This document shows positions 1 to 10,812 of a stretch of DNA of 64,000 nt, one piece after another. The stretch is from Pseudozyma flocculosa PF-1 (Eukaryota; Basidiomycota; Ustilaginomycetes; Ustilaginales; Ustilaginaceae), in contig NW_006920873.1 in NCBI RefSeq assembly GCF_000417875.1, positions 665,067 to 729,066 on the forward strand, read 5' to 3'. Position 1 is the stretch's first letter. Each line of letters starts with the position of its first letter. The position numbers were made by a program, and so were the translations under genes. The notes below the pieces were generated by a model. It was not told where the DNA came from, searched no databases, and was given only the letters and a program-made list of their open reading frames with translations.

Positions 1-1905
1 CCTCGGGCTCGTCGTTCTCCTCGTCGTCGTCCTGCCCCAGCCGCCTCTTGCGCTGGCCGTTGGCGCCCGCCGTTGCCGCCGCCGTCGCGGCAGGCGTCTG
101 GCCGGTGACGACGGGCTGGGACGCCATCTTCTCGTCGTTGGCGCCGTCGGCGGGCGCCTTGACCTCGATGGCAGCGCCCGCCGCAGCCTGCTGCTTGGCG
201 GCGTTGGCGTCGGCGATGGCCGGCACCCTTCCGGCCGCCTTTTTGAGCTTGGCGTTCTCGCTGCGCAGGCCCTCGAGGTGCGCAATGTAGTCCTGGTCGA
301 CACCGCCGGTGACATAGTGGCCATCGAAGACGGAGCAGTCAAACTGCTTGAGCTCCGGGTTAAACTGGCGCACGCTCTCGATGAGGTCGTCGAGCGTCTG
401 GTAGATGACCATGTCAGCGCCAATGTACTCGGCCACCTGCTCGACGGTGCGGTCGTGAGCGACGAGCTCGTGGCGCGACGGCATGTCGATGCCGTAGACG
501 TTGGAGAAGCGGATCGGCGGCGCGCACGAGGCGACAATCACCTTCTTGGCGCCGGCGTCGCGCGCCATCTGGATGATCTCCTTGGATGTCGTGCCTCGGA
601 CGATTGAGTCGTCGACCAGCAGCACGTTCTTGCCGTCAAACTCGAGCGCCATGGCGTTGAGCTTCCTCCGCACGTTTTTCCTGCGCACGCTCTGTCCGGG
701 CATGATAAAGGTGCGGCCGACGTAGCGGTTCTTGACAAAGCCCTCGCGGTAGGGGATGTTGAGGTGCTGGGCCGCCTGGAGCGCAGCCACGCGCGACGTG
801 TCCGGCACGGGGATGACGACGTCGATGGTCTCGCCGCGCGCCTCGAGCTGCCTGCGCACCTCGTCGGCGAGCTTGTCGCCCATGGCCATCCTGCTGCGGT
901 ACACGCTGACGCCGTCGATGACGCTGTCGGGACGCGCAAAGTAGACGTACTCGAAGATGTCGGGCGCAAAGGTGTAGGCCTGCGGGTCGGCCGCCTTGGG
1001 CGTCAGCAGGCGGCGCGAGACGGCGTGCTTGGTGATGATGACGGCCTCGCCCGCCGCGATGTCCTCAAAGTTCTCAAAGCCGAGCGCGTCCGAGACGACC
1101 GACTCGGAGGTGAAGCAGTAGTCCTTGCCGTGGCCCTCGATGGGCACGTCGGAGCTGCCGGCGCCGAGGGCGGGGCGCGAGCACATGCCGAGGGGCCGGA
1201 TGCCGTTGGGGTCGCGGAAGGCGATGATGCCGAACCCGGCGAGCATGGCGACGCAGGCGTAGCCGCCCTTGCACTGTTTCATGAGGTCGCGGATGGCGGT
1301 GAAGATGTCCTCCTCGTTGATGCGGAACTTGCCCGTCTTTTGCAGGTTGTTTGCAAAGATGTTGAGCAGCACCTCGGAGTCGGAGTCGGTGTTGATGTGG
1401 CGGTGGGCGTCGGCGTCGAGGAACTTGCGCAGCTCGTCGGTGTTGATGAGGTTGCCGTTGTGGGCAAACGTGATGCCGTAGGGGCTGTTGACGTAGAAGG
1501 GCTGCGCCTCGGCGTGGGCAGAGGAGCCGGCGGTAGGGTATCGGACTGCGACGCAGCAGGGCCGGGGGAGGCAAGGGGGTGCGGAAAGGCAGTCACGGTC
1601 CGAAGGCAAGAGGAGTGAGTGCGCGATACGCAGCGATGGCAACCAAAGGTGCCGGCCTACCGCTGCCGCTGCTGCTCACCATGACCGATGCCCATGTTGC
1701 CGACGAGGCGGGCGAGGGCGTTGACGTCAAAGACGTCCCTGACCATGCCGTTGGCCTTGCACTGGTAGAACCTTCCTCCTGCACCGCAGGTGACGATGCC
1801 CGCCGCATCCTGGCCGCGATGCTGGAGGAGAGAGAGGGCCTCGTTGATCTCGGGGGCCGCGGCCTGGTTGGCCGCAGCGAGGAGGAGCGCGGTGATGCCA
1901 CACAT
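1..1905 (-). CDS. ADE4: Amidophosphoribosyltransferase (glutamine PRPP amidotransferase), 3' end beyond the window
   Basis: First committed step of de novo purine synthesis: transfers ammonia from glutamine to PRPP to give phosphoribosylamine, in the cytosol. The start at 1905 reads MCGITALLL, the invariant start of the family, whose Cys2 becomes the N-terminal nucleophile of the glutaminase domain. Exons are 1905-1680 and 1545 to the window edge; the 134-bp intron (GTGAGC...CGCAG, phase 1) joins GIGHG to the conserved VRYPTAG. Downstream are the LINTDEL and INTDSDSE glutaminase blocks and the PRPP-binding loop VLLVDDSIVRGTTS of the phosphoribosyltransferase domain. About 590 residues are visible; the last 70 or so are Ala-rich and acidic, and the stop lies outside the window. 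It is divergent from MAP2 across about 1.15 kb. Identification is secure; only the 3' end is missing. Confidence 0.95.
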
Positions 1906-3063
1906 GACGAGGGGCGGAGGCGGGGCTTCAAGCCGAGGGCGAGGGCGAGGGCGAGGGTAGAGGACGAGGGGCAGGAGGAAGAAGAAGAGGACGGAGGAGG
2001 AGGGGAGCGGGGTATCGAGATGGCTGCCCGGCGGGGTGAGGATGATACCTGGAAGGCGAGAAGAAAGGTGGCAGCGGGGCAGGGCTGCAACCCCTACCTC
2101 GCCCTCGCCTCGCCCGCACCCAGCCACACCAGGCCGGATCTCTCCCTCTCTTCAGCCTTTCAGGCCAGGACTGCCTCCCCACGTCGTGCTGTGAGCTTCT
2201 TGCCTTGCCTGCTTGCACCTGCACCCACACGGCCTGGCGCCGCGGCTTGCCCGTCGTGCCTAGAGAAGCAGCAGCCAGAGGCAGCCGTGGCCTTGGGCAG
2301 GCCCTCGTGCGCGACGGGGTGTGCAAGTCAAATTTTTCTGGCGCTGGGCCAGGCAGGCAGGCCAGGCCAGGCCAGGCCAGGCCCTTTCGTGGCTGTCGCT
2401 CTCCGCTCGGCCAGAGTCCGGCGCAGCGCCAACGCCGCCTGCCTGCCAGCTAGAGAGGATGGGCTTCAAGCGAAGAAAAAGCAAAAGAGAGCTCGCCCGC
2501 CTGCCTGGAGAGCCCGGCTTTTCCTGGCCGCGGTGACTCGCGTTCGGCTTGCAGGCGTGGCGTACGGCAGACCCTGACTGCGCTGGCGGGCAGGCGGGCA
2601 GGCGGGGGCAGAACCGGCCAGCCCACAGCATGAGGGCCGGGGCCGATCTGGCCGCACCGCTCTCTCTCTTCTCTCTCTCTGTGCAACCCATCGGGTCTCG
2701 ACTCGCCTGGCCCGATCCGTTTCCGCACGGCAGCAGCGAGCAGCCAAGCCGGGCTGCCAGCCCAGCCAGCCTGAATTTTTCGCTGCCGACGATGGCCTCG
2801 AGACGAGAAAGAGGGAGTAGTGTAGTCGAGTGTGGAGCTGCAGCTACAGCGCAGCTGCTCGTCGGCCCTCTCTGTCCGACGAGGCAAACAGCGCTGCGGC
2901 CACACACATGCTCTCGCCGCCTCTCTCTCAGCTCCCTCTCGCCATCTCACGACCTACTCTCTCGTAGCTGGCTCGCATCGCACACCCGCAGCGTGTCCCA
3001 GCCCCTCGCCACTGCCACACCCTCACACCTTCCTCCGCGCCCCTCGCACAGCCGACGCCAACC
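1906..3063. promoter_or_regulatory. Divergent ADE4/MAP2 intergenic region
   Basis: About 1.15 kb separates two outward-facing starts, so it should hold both promoters and 5' UTRs. It contains a pentamer run of CCAGG/GGCCA units at about 2348-2383, GGCAGGCGGG repeats near 2590-2610 and a CT-rich stretch near 2655-2685. Open frames crossing it lack family resemblance and were not called. No clear TATA box was seen. Confidence 0.5.
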
Positions 3064-4446
3064 ATGGCCGCCACGACGCAGCAGAACGGCGGCAGCGCCA
3101 CCCCGGCCGAGCTCGCTGACAAGCTCGCTGCCACCTCGCTCCCCACCAACGGCACAAACGGCGACCACAAGGCCGACGACAACGCCGCCGCCGCCGACAG
3201 CGACGCCGATGACGACGACGACGAGCCCGCTGCAAACGGCGGCGAGGGCGCCGCAACAAAGAGCAAGAAGAAGAAGAAGAAGAACAAGAGCGGCGCCGCC
3301 AAGCGAAAGGCAAAGGCCGCCGGCACCCAGACCGAGCCCCCGACCATCGGCGTCACCAAGCTCTTCCCCAGCGGCGTCTTCCCCGTCGGCGAGATCCAGG
3401 AGTACGACGAGTCCAAGTTCGACGACAACCGCAAGAGGGAGACGGGCGAGGAGCGGAGAGAGCGCGAGAGGCTCGTCCAGCAGGAGGAGGGCTTCGACTA
3501 CAACCTCATCCGACGCGCCGCAGAGGTCCACCGCCAGGTGCGCCAGTACGCCCAGCGCACCGTCAAGCCCGGAATGACCTTTACCGAGATCGCCGAGCTC
3601 ATCGAGAACGGCACCCGCGCCCTCGTCGAGGAGAACGGCATGGAGTCCGGCATCGGCTTCCCGACGGGCGTCAACATCAACGAGTGCGCCGCCCACTTTT
3701 CGCCAAACGCCGGCGACAAGAACGTCCTCTCCAAGGGCGACGTCCTCAAGATCGACTTTGGCGTCCACGTAAAGGGCCGCATCGTCGACTCGGCCTTTAC
3801 CCTCAACTGGGAGCCCACCCACGACCCCCTGCTCGCCGCCGTCAAGGCCGCCACCAACGCCGGCGTCAAGGAGGCCGGCATCGACGCCCGCCTCGGCGAG
3901 ATTGGCGCGGCCATCCAGGAGGTCATGGAGAGCCACGAGTACGACGTCAACGGCAAGACGCTCAAGGTCAAGTGCGTCCAGAACCTCAACGGCCACAACA
4001 TCGGCCGCTACGCGATCCACGGATCCAAGTCGGTCCCCATTGTCGCCATGCCCAACCTCGAGACCAAGATGGAGGAGGGCGAGTACTTTGCCATCGAGAC
4101 GTTCGGCTCGACGGGCCGCGGCTACGTGACCGAGCAGGGCGAGTGCTCGCACTACGCGCGCAAGGCCAAGCTGCCCAAGACGATCCCGATCCGCATCCAG
4201 AGCGCCCACAGCCTGCTGCGCACCATCAACAAGAACTTTGACAGCCTCCCCTTCTGCCGCCGCTACCTCGACCGCGCCGGCGAGAAGAACTACCTCCTCG
4301 GCCTCAAGCACCTCGTCCAGCTCGGCGTCGTCCAGGACTACCCGCCCCTCTGCGACATCCCCGGCTCCATGACGGCCCAGTACGAGCACACCATCCTGCT
4401 GCGGCCCACGTGCAAGGAGGTCGTCTCGCGCGGCGACGACTACTGA
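3064..4446 (+). CDS. MAP2: Methionine aminopeptidase 2
   Basis: Removes the initiator methionine from nascent cytosolic proteins; a dimetal M24-family peptidase. Single exon, 460 residues (human enzyme 478). The N-terminal 110 residues are low complexity, with an acidic Asp/Glu block followed by a polylysine run at about residues 66-80, typical of type 2 enzymes and linked to ribosome association. All metal or catalytic positions are present: His211 (AAHFSP), Asp231 (DFGVHV), Asp242 (IVDSAF), His311 (GHNIGRY), Glu345 (IETFGSTG) and Glu441 near the C terminus. The C terminus has the extra helical insertion of type 2 enzymes. The start is the first ATG of the frame and sits in ACCATGG. The gene is intact. 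Confidence 0.96.
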   Translation: MAATTQQNGGSATPAELADKLAATSLPTNGTNGDHKADDNAAAADSDADDDDDEPAANGGEGAATKSKKKKKKNKSGAAKRKAKAAGTQTEPPTIGVTKLFPSGVFPVGEIQEYDESKFDDNRKRETGEERRERERLVQQEEGFDYNLIRRAAEVHRQVRQYAQRTVKPGMTFTEIAELIENGTRALVEENGMESGIGFPTGVNINECAAHFSPNAGDKNVLSKGDVLKIDFGVHVKGRIVDSAFTLNWEPTHDPLLAAVKAATNAGVKEAGIDARLGEIGAAIQEVMESHEYDVNGKTLKVKCVQNLNGHNIGRYAIHGSKSVPIVAMPNLETKMEEGEYFAIETFGSTGRGYVTEQGECSHYARKAKLPKTIPIRIQSAHSLLRTINKNFDSLPFCRRYLDRAGEKNYLLGLKHLVQLGVVQDYPPLCDIPGSMTAQYEHTILLRPTCKEVVSRGDDY

Positions 4447-4758
4447 GCGTCGCCCATCCTCGGCGGGCCCCTACCTCGGCCCTTGGCCCACGACGATAGC
4501 AGCGACCTTGGGCCAACGATCCACCCTCCTCGGCCGGAACCCTCTTATCGACGATGAAAAAGGAGGAGGAAAACCCCCAAAAACAGACAATCGACGACCC
4601 GACACCCCGACTCACCTATCGCGATCTAGCTCCACACGAGCCCCTCTGGCTGTCGTCGTCGACGGGCGGCCCTGAACACACCCCTCCTGTACAGCTCTAC
4701 TCTCATATCTGCAGCATGCGCATCTCGTATCGACCCAAGAACCTCGATCCTCGCTCCG
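4447..4758. other. Convergent 3' ends, MAP2 / macrodomain gene
   Basis: About 310 bp between two stop codons facing each other. No gene, RNA or repeat was recognised; it presumably holds both 3' UTRs. Confidence 0.5.
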
Positions 4759-4876
4759 CTACTCGTCCTCTGCAAACTGGCTGTGCATGTCCTCGGGCGG
4801 AAAGACGCGGGTGGCGGCTTGGCGGTACCGTGTCAAGTCGGGTTGGGAGAAGCAGCAGAAGATGACCTTGTCGATC

Positions 4877-4921
<45 letters not shown>

Positions 4922-6223
4922 GGGAGGGGAGGAGGGGTACGGGGAGAGTCTGGTCAGCCGGGGATGATGCCGGTGATTCGACAGAGGAGTCGAGGCAAGG
5001 ACGACGACGACGACGACGACGATGACGCACCTTGTCGCCCTGTCCCTTTTGGTCGAGAAAGTGCCCGACTTCGGACAGAGCCTCGATGCAGGCCGACTCG
5101 AATGGATATCCGTAGACGCCCGTCGAGATTGATGGAAAAGCCTGCGAGGGTGGTGGGTGCCCGTCAAGCGCGTCAGACCTGCCTCTTGTGCCGTCGCCTC
5201 CCGGAGCGATCGATACAGGGATCAGACTCACGATGGACTTGACGCCGTGTCGCACCGCCTGGTCGAGACTGGTTCGGTAGGCGGAGCGGAGGAGGCGAGC
5301 GGATTCGTCGCTCTTCGATGCCGAGTCTGTTGGCAAGAGGACGACGAGGGTCAGTCGGTCAGCAGGTTGATGATGATGCTGGCTAGACGGGAGCTGCAGA
5401 TCGCTGGCGTCACTGACAGACAGGGCTGTTGGAAAGATCAGGAGATGAGCCCGTCAGCTTGCACTCTGACTCCGAAACGGCTGATCTGGGCTCAAGGCTC
5501 ACCCTACGGTATGGATGACGTGTTTGGCAGGGAGGTCGTAGCCCTTGGTCGTCTTGGCCTGTCCGGTCTCGCAGCCCTGCTCGAGATGCGGCCATGCCCA
5601 GCGTGCGGAAGAGGAGGCAATTACTTCCTGCTGCTCTGGTGCGGACCGAATGGAGAGGGAAGGAGGGAGCGGCGACCACTCACGTTGAGGCCGCGGCACT
5701 CTTCGAGCAGCTTGGGACCGGCGGCGCGGTGGATCGCACCGTCGACTGGCAGGCGCCGTGGATCGAATCGCGTCGAGTCAGGTCAAGGCTCAGTCTGCTG
5801 AGCGTCGCACGGGTCTGACACATCGGATCAGGTCGAATAGTTGCGACTCACCGCCCCCACCACCGAGCAAGCTGTTGTTGGCCGCGTTGACGATGGCGTC
5901 GACCTCGACTGTTCCTCGCCGAGGTGAGGGGTGTCCGAGCTACATGTCAGCGTGCGGCACGGTGCTTCATCAGGATCACGGAAGTCTGCAGCTAAGCTTA
6001 CGTTTGGTGATATCCCTGTGGTTCCGAATGGCAGCGAGGGGATGGGTCAGCGGACGGTGAGACGCCACCGAGGTCGAGGCAGACGGCGAGTCGCTCACCC
6101 CTGGTGGAAGGCGACCTTGTCGGCAAAGGGCCAGATGTGGTCCGCCAGCTCGTTTGCTGCGCAGGGGGCCACTACGCCTTCTCGGTAAGCGGCGGCGAGT
6201 GTCTGGATAGCTGTTGCTCGCAT
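4759..6223 (-). CDS. Macrodomain (MacroD/YmdB-type) ADP-ribose-binding hydrolase
   Basis: Predicted 220-residue single macrodomain of the MacroD class, which removes ADP-ribose from proteins or deacetylates O-acetyl-ADP-ribose. Nine exons reconstruct it: 6223-6099, 6015-6002 (14 nt), 5908-5852, 5745-5684, 5576-5503, 5425-5418 (8 nt), 5326-5232, 5141-5031 and 4875-4759. Joined in frame they give the family order: [78 protein letters not shown] and a final [12 protein letters not shown] strand. The 14-nt exon supplies DITK and the 8-nt exon supplies PV plus part of Tyr, so both are needed for the conserved blocks. The start at 6223 is the first ATG preceding the domain; a more upstream start is possible but would run into the MGR2 promoter. 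The last intron carries two triplet repeats. Confidence 0.87.
4878..4920. repeat. (GGC)14 microsatellite at a splice acceptor
   Basis: Perfect GGC run on the plus strand. Read on the minus strand it is (GCC)n leading directly into the AG acceptor of the last intron of the macrodomain gene (intron 5030-4876), taking the place of an ordinary pyrimidine tract. The same intron carries a second triplet run, (GAC)n, at about 5000-5022 beside its donor. Confidence 0.9.
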
Positions 6224-6631
6224 CGTGGGCGTATCGATGACTATGGGTCGGGGAGAGAATGGTGGTGCGGGATGGCGAAGAGGAGGAGAGGAGCCAGGCT
6301 GAGCGAGGCACAGGCCAGCCTCCCAGTCGCATGTGCGCGGGTAGCGCCGAGTCCAAGTGTGGAGGCCTTCGGAACCGGCACGCCTTTGCTTTCGTCGCTG
6401 CGACGGCGAAAAAGGCGTTGGGCCGTCAGTCTGCCAAGCAGAGGGCCCCCCGGGGTGGCGGGCCAACTCGACCCCGCTACTTTGCCTGCTCACCAACATC
6501 GACACCACCTCGTCTTGCCTTGCCTCGCCTTGCCTCGCCTCGCCTCGCCTCGCCTCGCCTTCCAACCGCAGCCTCACCCTGTCCCAGCAGCACGCATCGC
6601 CCACGCTACGCTCCACCACGCCACCGCCACC

Positions 6632-7246
6632 ATGCCGCCGCCACCAGCTCAGATGCAGGGCATGCCGCAGGAGCAGACCGTCTTTCAGAAGCGTGAGTGC
6701 CGACCGTCGCTGGTCTTCCCCTTGATGTGCACTGCTGACTGCCCAGTCACATCCTTGCCCCGCACCGTCCTGCCCTCCTCTTGCCGTCTGACAGTCCGGA
6801 TGGGCGCCATGATGGGCACCCTCGTCGGCCTCACGATCGGCTTCATCGGCGGTGGCTTCCAGATCCTCCGGTGCGTCTGCAAACCTTTTCTGGCCTGACC
6901 GCGTTTGCCGTGCAAGCTGACACTCTGTCGCTGCCGTTGATCTCGCCTTTACCCTACCGATCCCTCTCCCAGCGCCGGACCGGGTCCCAAGGGAACGCTA
7001 GCCACGCTATCGCAGTACATGCTCTCGTCGGGCGCCACGTTTGGCTTCTTCATGTCGATCGGAACCGTGCTCAGGACAGAGGACGGCCCCGCCGCCATCC
7101 AGGCGCCCGTCCCCTTTGGCGCCGGCAGGGAGTACGTCGAGAGGATGAAGAGGATGGCAGACCTCTCCGAGCGCCAGCAGTGGAAGCAGGCCGCGGCGGC
7201 CGGCGGCGTCGAGGTCGACGACGAGTGGATCAGGTTCAGGAACTAG
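6632..7246 (+). CDS. MGR2: Mgr2/Romo1-family inner-membrane protein
   Basis: Mgr2 is a small subunit of the mitochondrial TIM23 presequence translocase that couples and gates lateral release; its animal homologue is Romo1. Three exons (6632-6692, 6795-6870, 6973-7246) give 136 residues. The two conserved hairpin segments are LRMGAMMGTLVGLTIGF and, after AGPGPKGTLATLSQYM, the Gly-rich GATFGFFMSIGTVLR. Intron phases 1 and 2 join family blocks cleanly (QK|LRMGAMMG and QILR|AGPGP). The C-terminal 55 residues after the second helix are hydrophilic and somewhat longer than in budding yeast. It is divergent from the macrodomain gene across about 400 bp containing a (GCCTC)n stretch at about 6510-6560. 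Confidence 0.88.
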
Positions 7247-8114
7247 ACGCTTCCCCTGCCCCTCGCATCGGCCTCCTATCTGAGCTGGTCCGGTCCGGTC
7301 TGGTCTGGACCGCACCTGCATCCGCACCACTCCTTTGCCGCCGCCATCATCGTCCTCTTCCGGCCACCGGCGCTCTGTCTCTTCCAGCCCTTTGTATACT
7401 ACAACCACCATCCTGCCCGCTCTCCACTGCGCGCACCGTTCCGGCCTGTTGCGTAATGGCGGAGCTCCTCCAAACCTTGACAACGGCGAAGCAGCCAGGA
7501 CGTGTGTCGCTTCGTGTCGCCATATGGAACGACTAGAGATGACGATGATGATGATGATCCATGGGTAGCTCTGGCAGCAAGGGCTGGGATATGAACAGAG
7601 CAGGGCAGACGGCAACTGGGCGGGCTGCTCCGTGACCGCCGTGAGCAGCGGGACGTCTCTCGTGCGAAAGGCGAGCCTCGCTCTTTCAGCCAGTCGTGTG
7701 AGTCAGGCGCAGGCAAGCAGGCCCAAGAAGAACCTCGAAGCTCAGAGGCACAAGCAACAGGCAAGCAAGCGAGAGGCAAAGGCAGGCAGATGGCGTGTGG
7801 AGCAGCGTGCATGCTGCAGACAGGCCAGCTCGAGATGAGAATCTCGTCGTGGTGGTGCCATTCGGGTGAGCGGCTCTACCTGTCTTATCTCTCTTCCACC
7901 ACGCCTTCGACACGCCACGGCCGCCACCATCGTCGTATACCCTCGCACCGCAGCCAACTCCGGCCCGTCACCGGGACTCATCCTTCTGGCCCTCACCCAA
8001 CACAAGGACCAGCTGCAAATCCAGGTCCAGCGTCCTCAAACAGCCGCACCACCCTGCGATAACGACCGAGCCGCCAGACGACGACCAGATCTCTGCCTCT
8101 CTAGGAGCAACACC
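7247..8114. other. Intergenic region MGR2 to MTHFR
   Basis: About 870 bp, presumably the MGR2 3' UTR and the MTHFR promoter and 5' UTR. A (GAT)n-like stretch lies near 7538-7558. Short open frames were judged non-coding. The frame of MTHFR is open upstream to 7866, so an earlier start cannot be formally excluded. Confidence 0.4.
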
Positions 8115-10376
8115 ATGTCGCCAGCACCATCAGCTTCGACGTCGGCATCGGCATCAGCCTCGACGTCGACCTCATCCCAGCCCAGCATGACGCAGCACCC
8201 CTCCCACGTCACCACGCGGATAGCACGCTCGGTGGCGGCCGACCGCCCCTTTTGGTCTTTCGAGTTCTTCCCGCCAAAGACGACCCAGGGCCTGGCCAAC
8301 CTCTACAGCCGCGTGGCCCGCATGCGCTCCAACCTCGACCCAGCCTGGATCAACGTCACCTGGGGCGCCGGCGGCACCACCACCGCCAGGTCGCTCGAGC
8401 TCGCAGCGCGCGTACAAAAGGGCCACCTGCACCCGGACCTCGATCGGGTGCGCGGCGAGGCCAACGACGTCGAGCAGGGCCAGGCTGGCTTCACGCGCGT
8501 CAACGGCGGCGACGCAGACACTGCCGTCGGCCAGGACGCTTGCGACGTCTGCCTCCACCTCACCTGCACCAACGTCGAAAAGGAGGCGCTCGACGCCACG
8601 CTGCAAAAGGCAAAGGAGCTCGGCGTGCGCAACATCCTCGCCCTCCGCGGCGACCCTCCGCGCGGCCAGGAGTACTGGGTCGCCGCAGACTCGCGCTTCC
8701 AGCACGCCATCGACCTCGTCCGCTACATCCGCCAGGAGCACGGCGACTTTTTCTGCATCGGCGTCGCCGGCTACCCCGAGGGCCACGCCGACTACGTCGA
8801 CCGCGACGTCCAGCGCGACATTCGCCACCTCAAGGCCAAGCAGGACGCCGGCGCCCAGTTTGTCATCACCCAGCTCTTTTACGACGTCGACCAGTTCCTC
8901 GCGTGGTACCGCGACTGCCGCGCCGCCGGCATCACCATCCCCATCCTGCCCGGCATCATGCCCGTCCAAAACTATCTGAGCTTCCGCCGCATGACCAACC
9001 TCTGCAAGGCCAAGGTGCCCCAGCCCGTCCTCGACGCCCTCGAGCCCATCAAGAGCGACGACGCGGCGGTCAAGGAGTACGGCGTCTCGCTCAGCATCCA
9101 CATGATTGCGCGCATCTACCTCGAGTCCGACATCCGCGGCTTCCACCTGTGCACGCTCAACCTCGAGAAGAGCGTCGAGCGCGTGCTCGAGGGGCTCGGG
9201 TGGCAGGCCGACCGCGGCGCCGAGGCCGATGACCTCTCGGGACCCACGGCCGCCCTCGCCGCCGATGGAGATGCAAGCGCGCCGCCGCCGCACAAGCACC
9301 TCGAAGCGACGCGCAACCAGATGCTCTCGGACCGGACGGGCCACAACACGCCGCGCGACCTCAAGCTGACGACGGCCGAGGCGCTGCGGCGCACGCTGGC
9401 GCGCACCTCGAGCTCGTACCAGGTGCCCGAGACGTCGACCTGGGACGAGTTCCCCAACGGACGCTACGGAGACTCGCGCTCGCCCGCCTACGGAGAGATG
9501 GACGGCTATGGCGTGTCGCTCAAGGTGCCGCCGCAGGACGCGCTGCGCATCTGGGGCCATCCCGTGGCGCACGCCGACATCTCGAGGATCTTTGCCGCCT
9601 ACCTCGAGGAGCGCATCGCCTGCATCCCGTGGTGCGACGCGCCGCTCATGGCCGAGACGGTGCGCATCCGGCCGCACCTGCTGCAGCTCAACCTGGCGCC
9701 GCAAAACTGCCCGCACAACGGCGAGTGCAAAGGGTGGTGGTCGGTCGGCTCGCAGCCCGCCGTCGACGGCGCACCCTCGACGGACCCGACGTTTGGATTC
9801 GGGCCCAAGGGCGGCTACGTCTTCCAGAAGGCGTTTGTCGAGGTGTTTATGAGCACAAAGGACAAGGACGCGCTGGTGGCCAAGATCGAGGGCGAGGGGC
9901 GCGGCGAGGTATCGTACTTTGCGGGCAACCGCAGGGGCGCCTTCCAGAGCAACCTCGGCGAGGGCGAGGTCAACACCGTCACCTGGGCCATCTTTCCGGG
10001 CAAGGAGATTGTGCAGAGCACCATCATTGAAAAGGAGAGCTTCGAGGCTTGGAGGGTGAGTAGGCCCCTCGGACACGGTTCGGCCCGGTCGTCGTTTGCC
10101 TGCAGGCGGCGGTCTTGCTCGACGCGGGCGGACGAGCTGACGCGACGCGAATCCGTTTTTTCACCCCCAATCGCCCCTTTTTTCGCACCGCGACGCGACG
10201 CCGAGCAGGAAGAGGCGTTCGCGATCTGGTCCGAGTGGGAGCTCCTCTTCCCACCCGCGTCGGCGACGCGCCAGCTGCTCCGCAACATCGGCGAGGAGCG
10301 GTGGCTCGTCACTGTCGTCCACCACGATTACAAGGACGTCGATGCGCTCTGGAACTTCCTCGGTTGTAGTACCTAG
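8115..10376 (+). CDS. Methylenetetrahydrofolate reductase
   Basis: Reduces 5,10-methylene-THF to 5-methyl-THF for methionine synthesis. Two exons, 8115-10055 and 10209-10376, give 702 residues. The N-terminal FAD TIM barrel shows FEFFPPKT, INVTWGAGGTT, LHLTCTN, LALRGDPP, QLFYDVDQF and GIMPVQNY. The eukaryotic C-terminal regulatory (S-adenosylmethionine-binding) region follows a Ser/Arg-rich linker and includes WGHPVAHADIS, NGECKGWWSVG and AIFPGKEIVQ. The phase-0 intron (GTGAGT...GAGCAG) joins FEAWR to EEAFAIW, matching family length; it is 153 nt and has no stop, so retention would insert 51 residues rather than truncate. The start MSPAPSAS is preferred because residues upstream do not resemble the family. 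Fungi have two paralogues (Met12, Met13); which this is was not resolved. The inverted-arm element begins about 155 bp after the stop. Confidence 0.93.
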   Translation: MSPAPSASTSASASASTSTSSQPSMTQHPSHVTTRIARSVAADRPFWSFEFFPPKTTQGLANLYSRVARMRSNLDPAWINVTWGAGGTTTARSLELAARVQKGHLHPDLDRVRGEANDVEQGQAGFTRVNGGDADTAVGQDACDVCLHLTCTNVEKEALDATLQKAKELGVRNILALRGDPPRGQEYWVAADSRFQHAIDLVRYIRQEHGDFFCIGVAGYPEGHADYVDRDVQRDIRHLKAKQDAGAQFVITQLFYDVDQFLAWYRDCRAAGITIPILPGIMPVQNYLSFRRMTNLCKAKVPQPVLDALEPIKSDDAAVKEYGVSLSIHMIARIYLESDIRGFHLCTLNLEKSVERVLEGLGWQADRGAEADDLSGPTAALAADGDASAPPPHKHLEATRNQMLSDRTGHNTPRDLKLTTAEALRRTLARTSSSYQVPETSTWDEFPNGRYGDSRSPAYGEMDGYGVSLKVPPQDALRIWGHPVAHADISRIFAAYLEERIACIPWCDAPLMAETVRIRPHLLQLNLAPQNCPHNGECKGWWSVGSQPAVDGAPSTDPTFGFGPKGGYVFQKAFVEVFMSTKDKDALVAKIEGEGRGEVSYFAGNRRGAFQSNLGEGEVNTVTWAIFPGKEIVQSTIIEKESFEAWRVSRPLGHGSARSSFACRRRSCSTRADELTRRESVFSPPIAPFFAPRRDAEQEEAFAIWSEWELLFPPASATRQLLRNIGEERWLVTVVHHDYKDVDALWNFLGCST

Positions 10377-10530
10377 TCAGCCAGACAGACGGCGGGAGCG
10401 AGCCAACCCTTCGGCCGTCCAAGAGTCGGCGGGCGGGCGGGTGGAATGGGAATGATGATGATGACGAGTATCCGGGACCGCTGCCAACGGACCCCGAACG
10501 GGGCCACGGGGACGGGGATGGGGGGACGGG

Positions 10531-10812
10531 GATCGTCCAGCCACTTGGGCGATCACGGGGGGAACGGGTTTATTTTAGGCCGCGTTCTTTAGAGTGGTGC
10601 GCCAACCACTTGGGGGGGATCCAGCCACTCTTGGGCGATCCAGCCACCGGGGGGAGGGATTTATTTTAGGCCGAGATCTTTAGAGTGGTCGCCAGCCACT
10701 GGGGGATTATTTTGTGTGCTCGCTCGCAGGCGGCTGTCTGAAGGGAGAGAAGGGAAGGAGGAGGAGGGAGGAAGGACAGGTCTTTATACCTTCTCATCTG
10801 GTCCATGGGTCG
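10531..10812 (+). repeat. Left inverted arm of copy A
   Basis: Contains two full modules starting TTATTTTAGGCCG (10570 and 10661) and a partial one upstream. Each module carries AGTGGT...ACCACT or AGTGGT...CCACT, able to form a short hairpin. A TATA-like box read on the minus strand (TATAAAG, 10788-10782) faces outward. Confidence 0.75.

Noticed and set aside
764..1618. Long plus-strand frame rich in Val, Asp, Gly, Arg opposite ADE4
   Set aside because: It is the mirror frame of a conserved gene; the minus strand carries the complete ADE4 motif series.
2947..4389. 480-codon minus-strand frame across MAP2
   Set aside because: Antisense shadow with the Val/Leu/Asp/Glu pattern produced by complementing GC-rich coding sequence; MAP2 on the plus strand has all catalytic residues.
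8172..10076. 634-codon minus-strand frame opposite MTHFR
   Set aside because: Shadow of the MTHFR coding sequence; no independent family resemblance.
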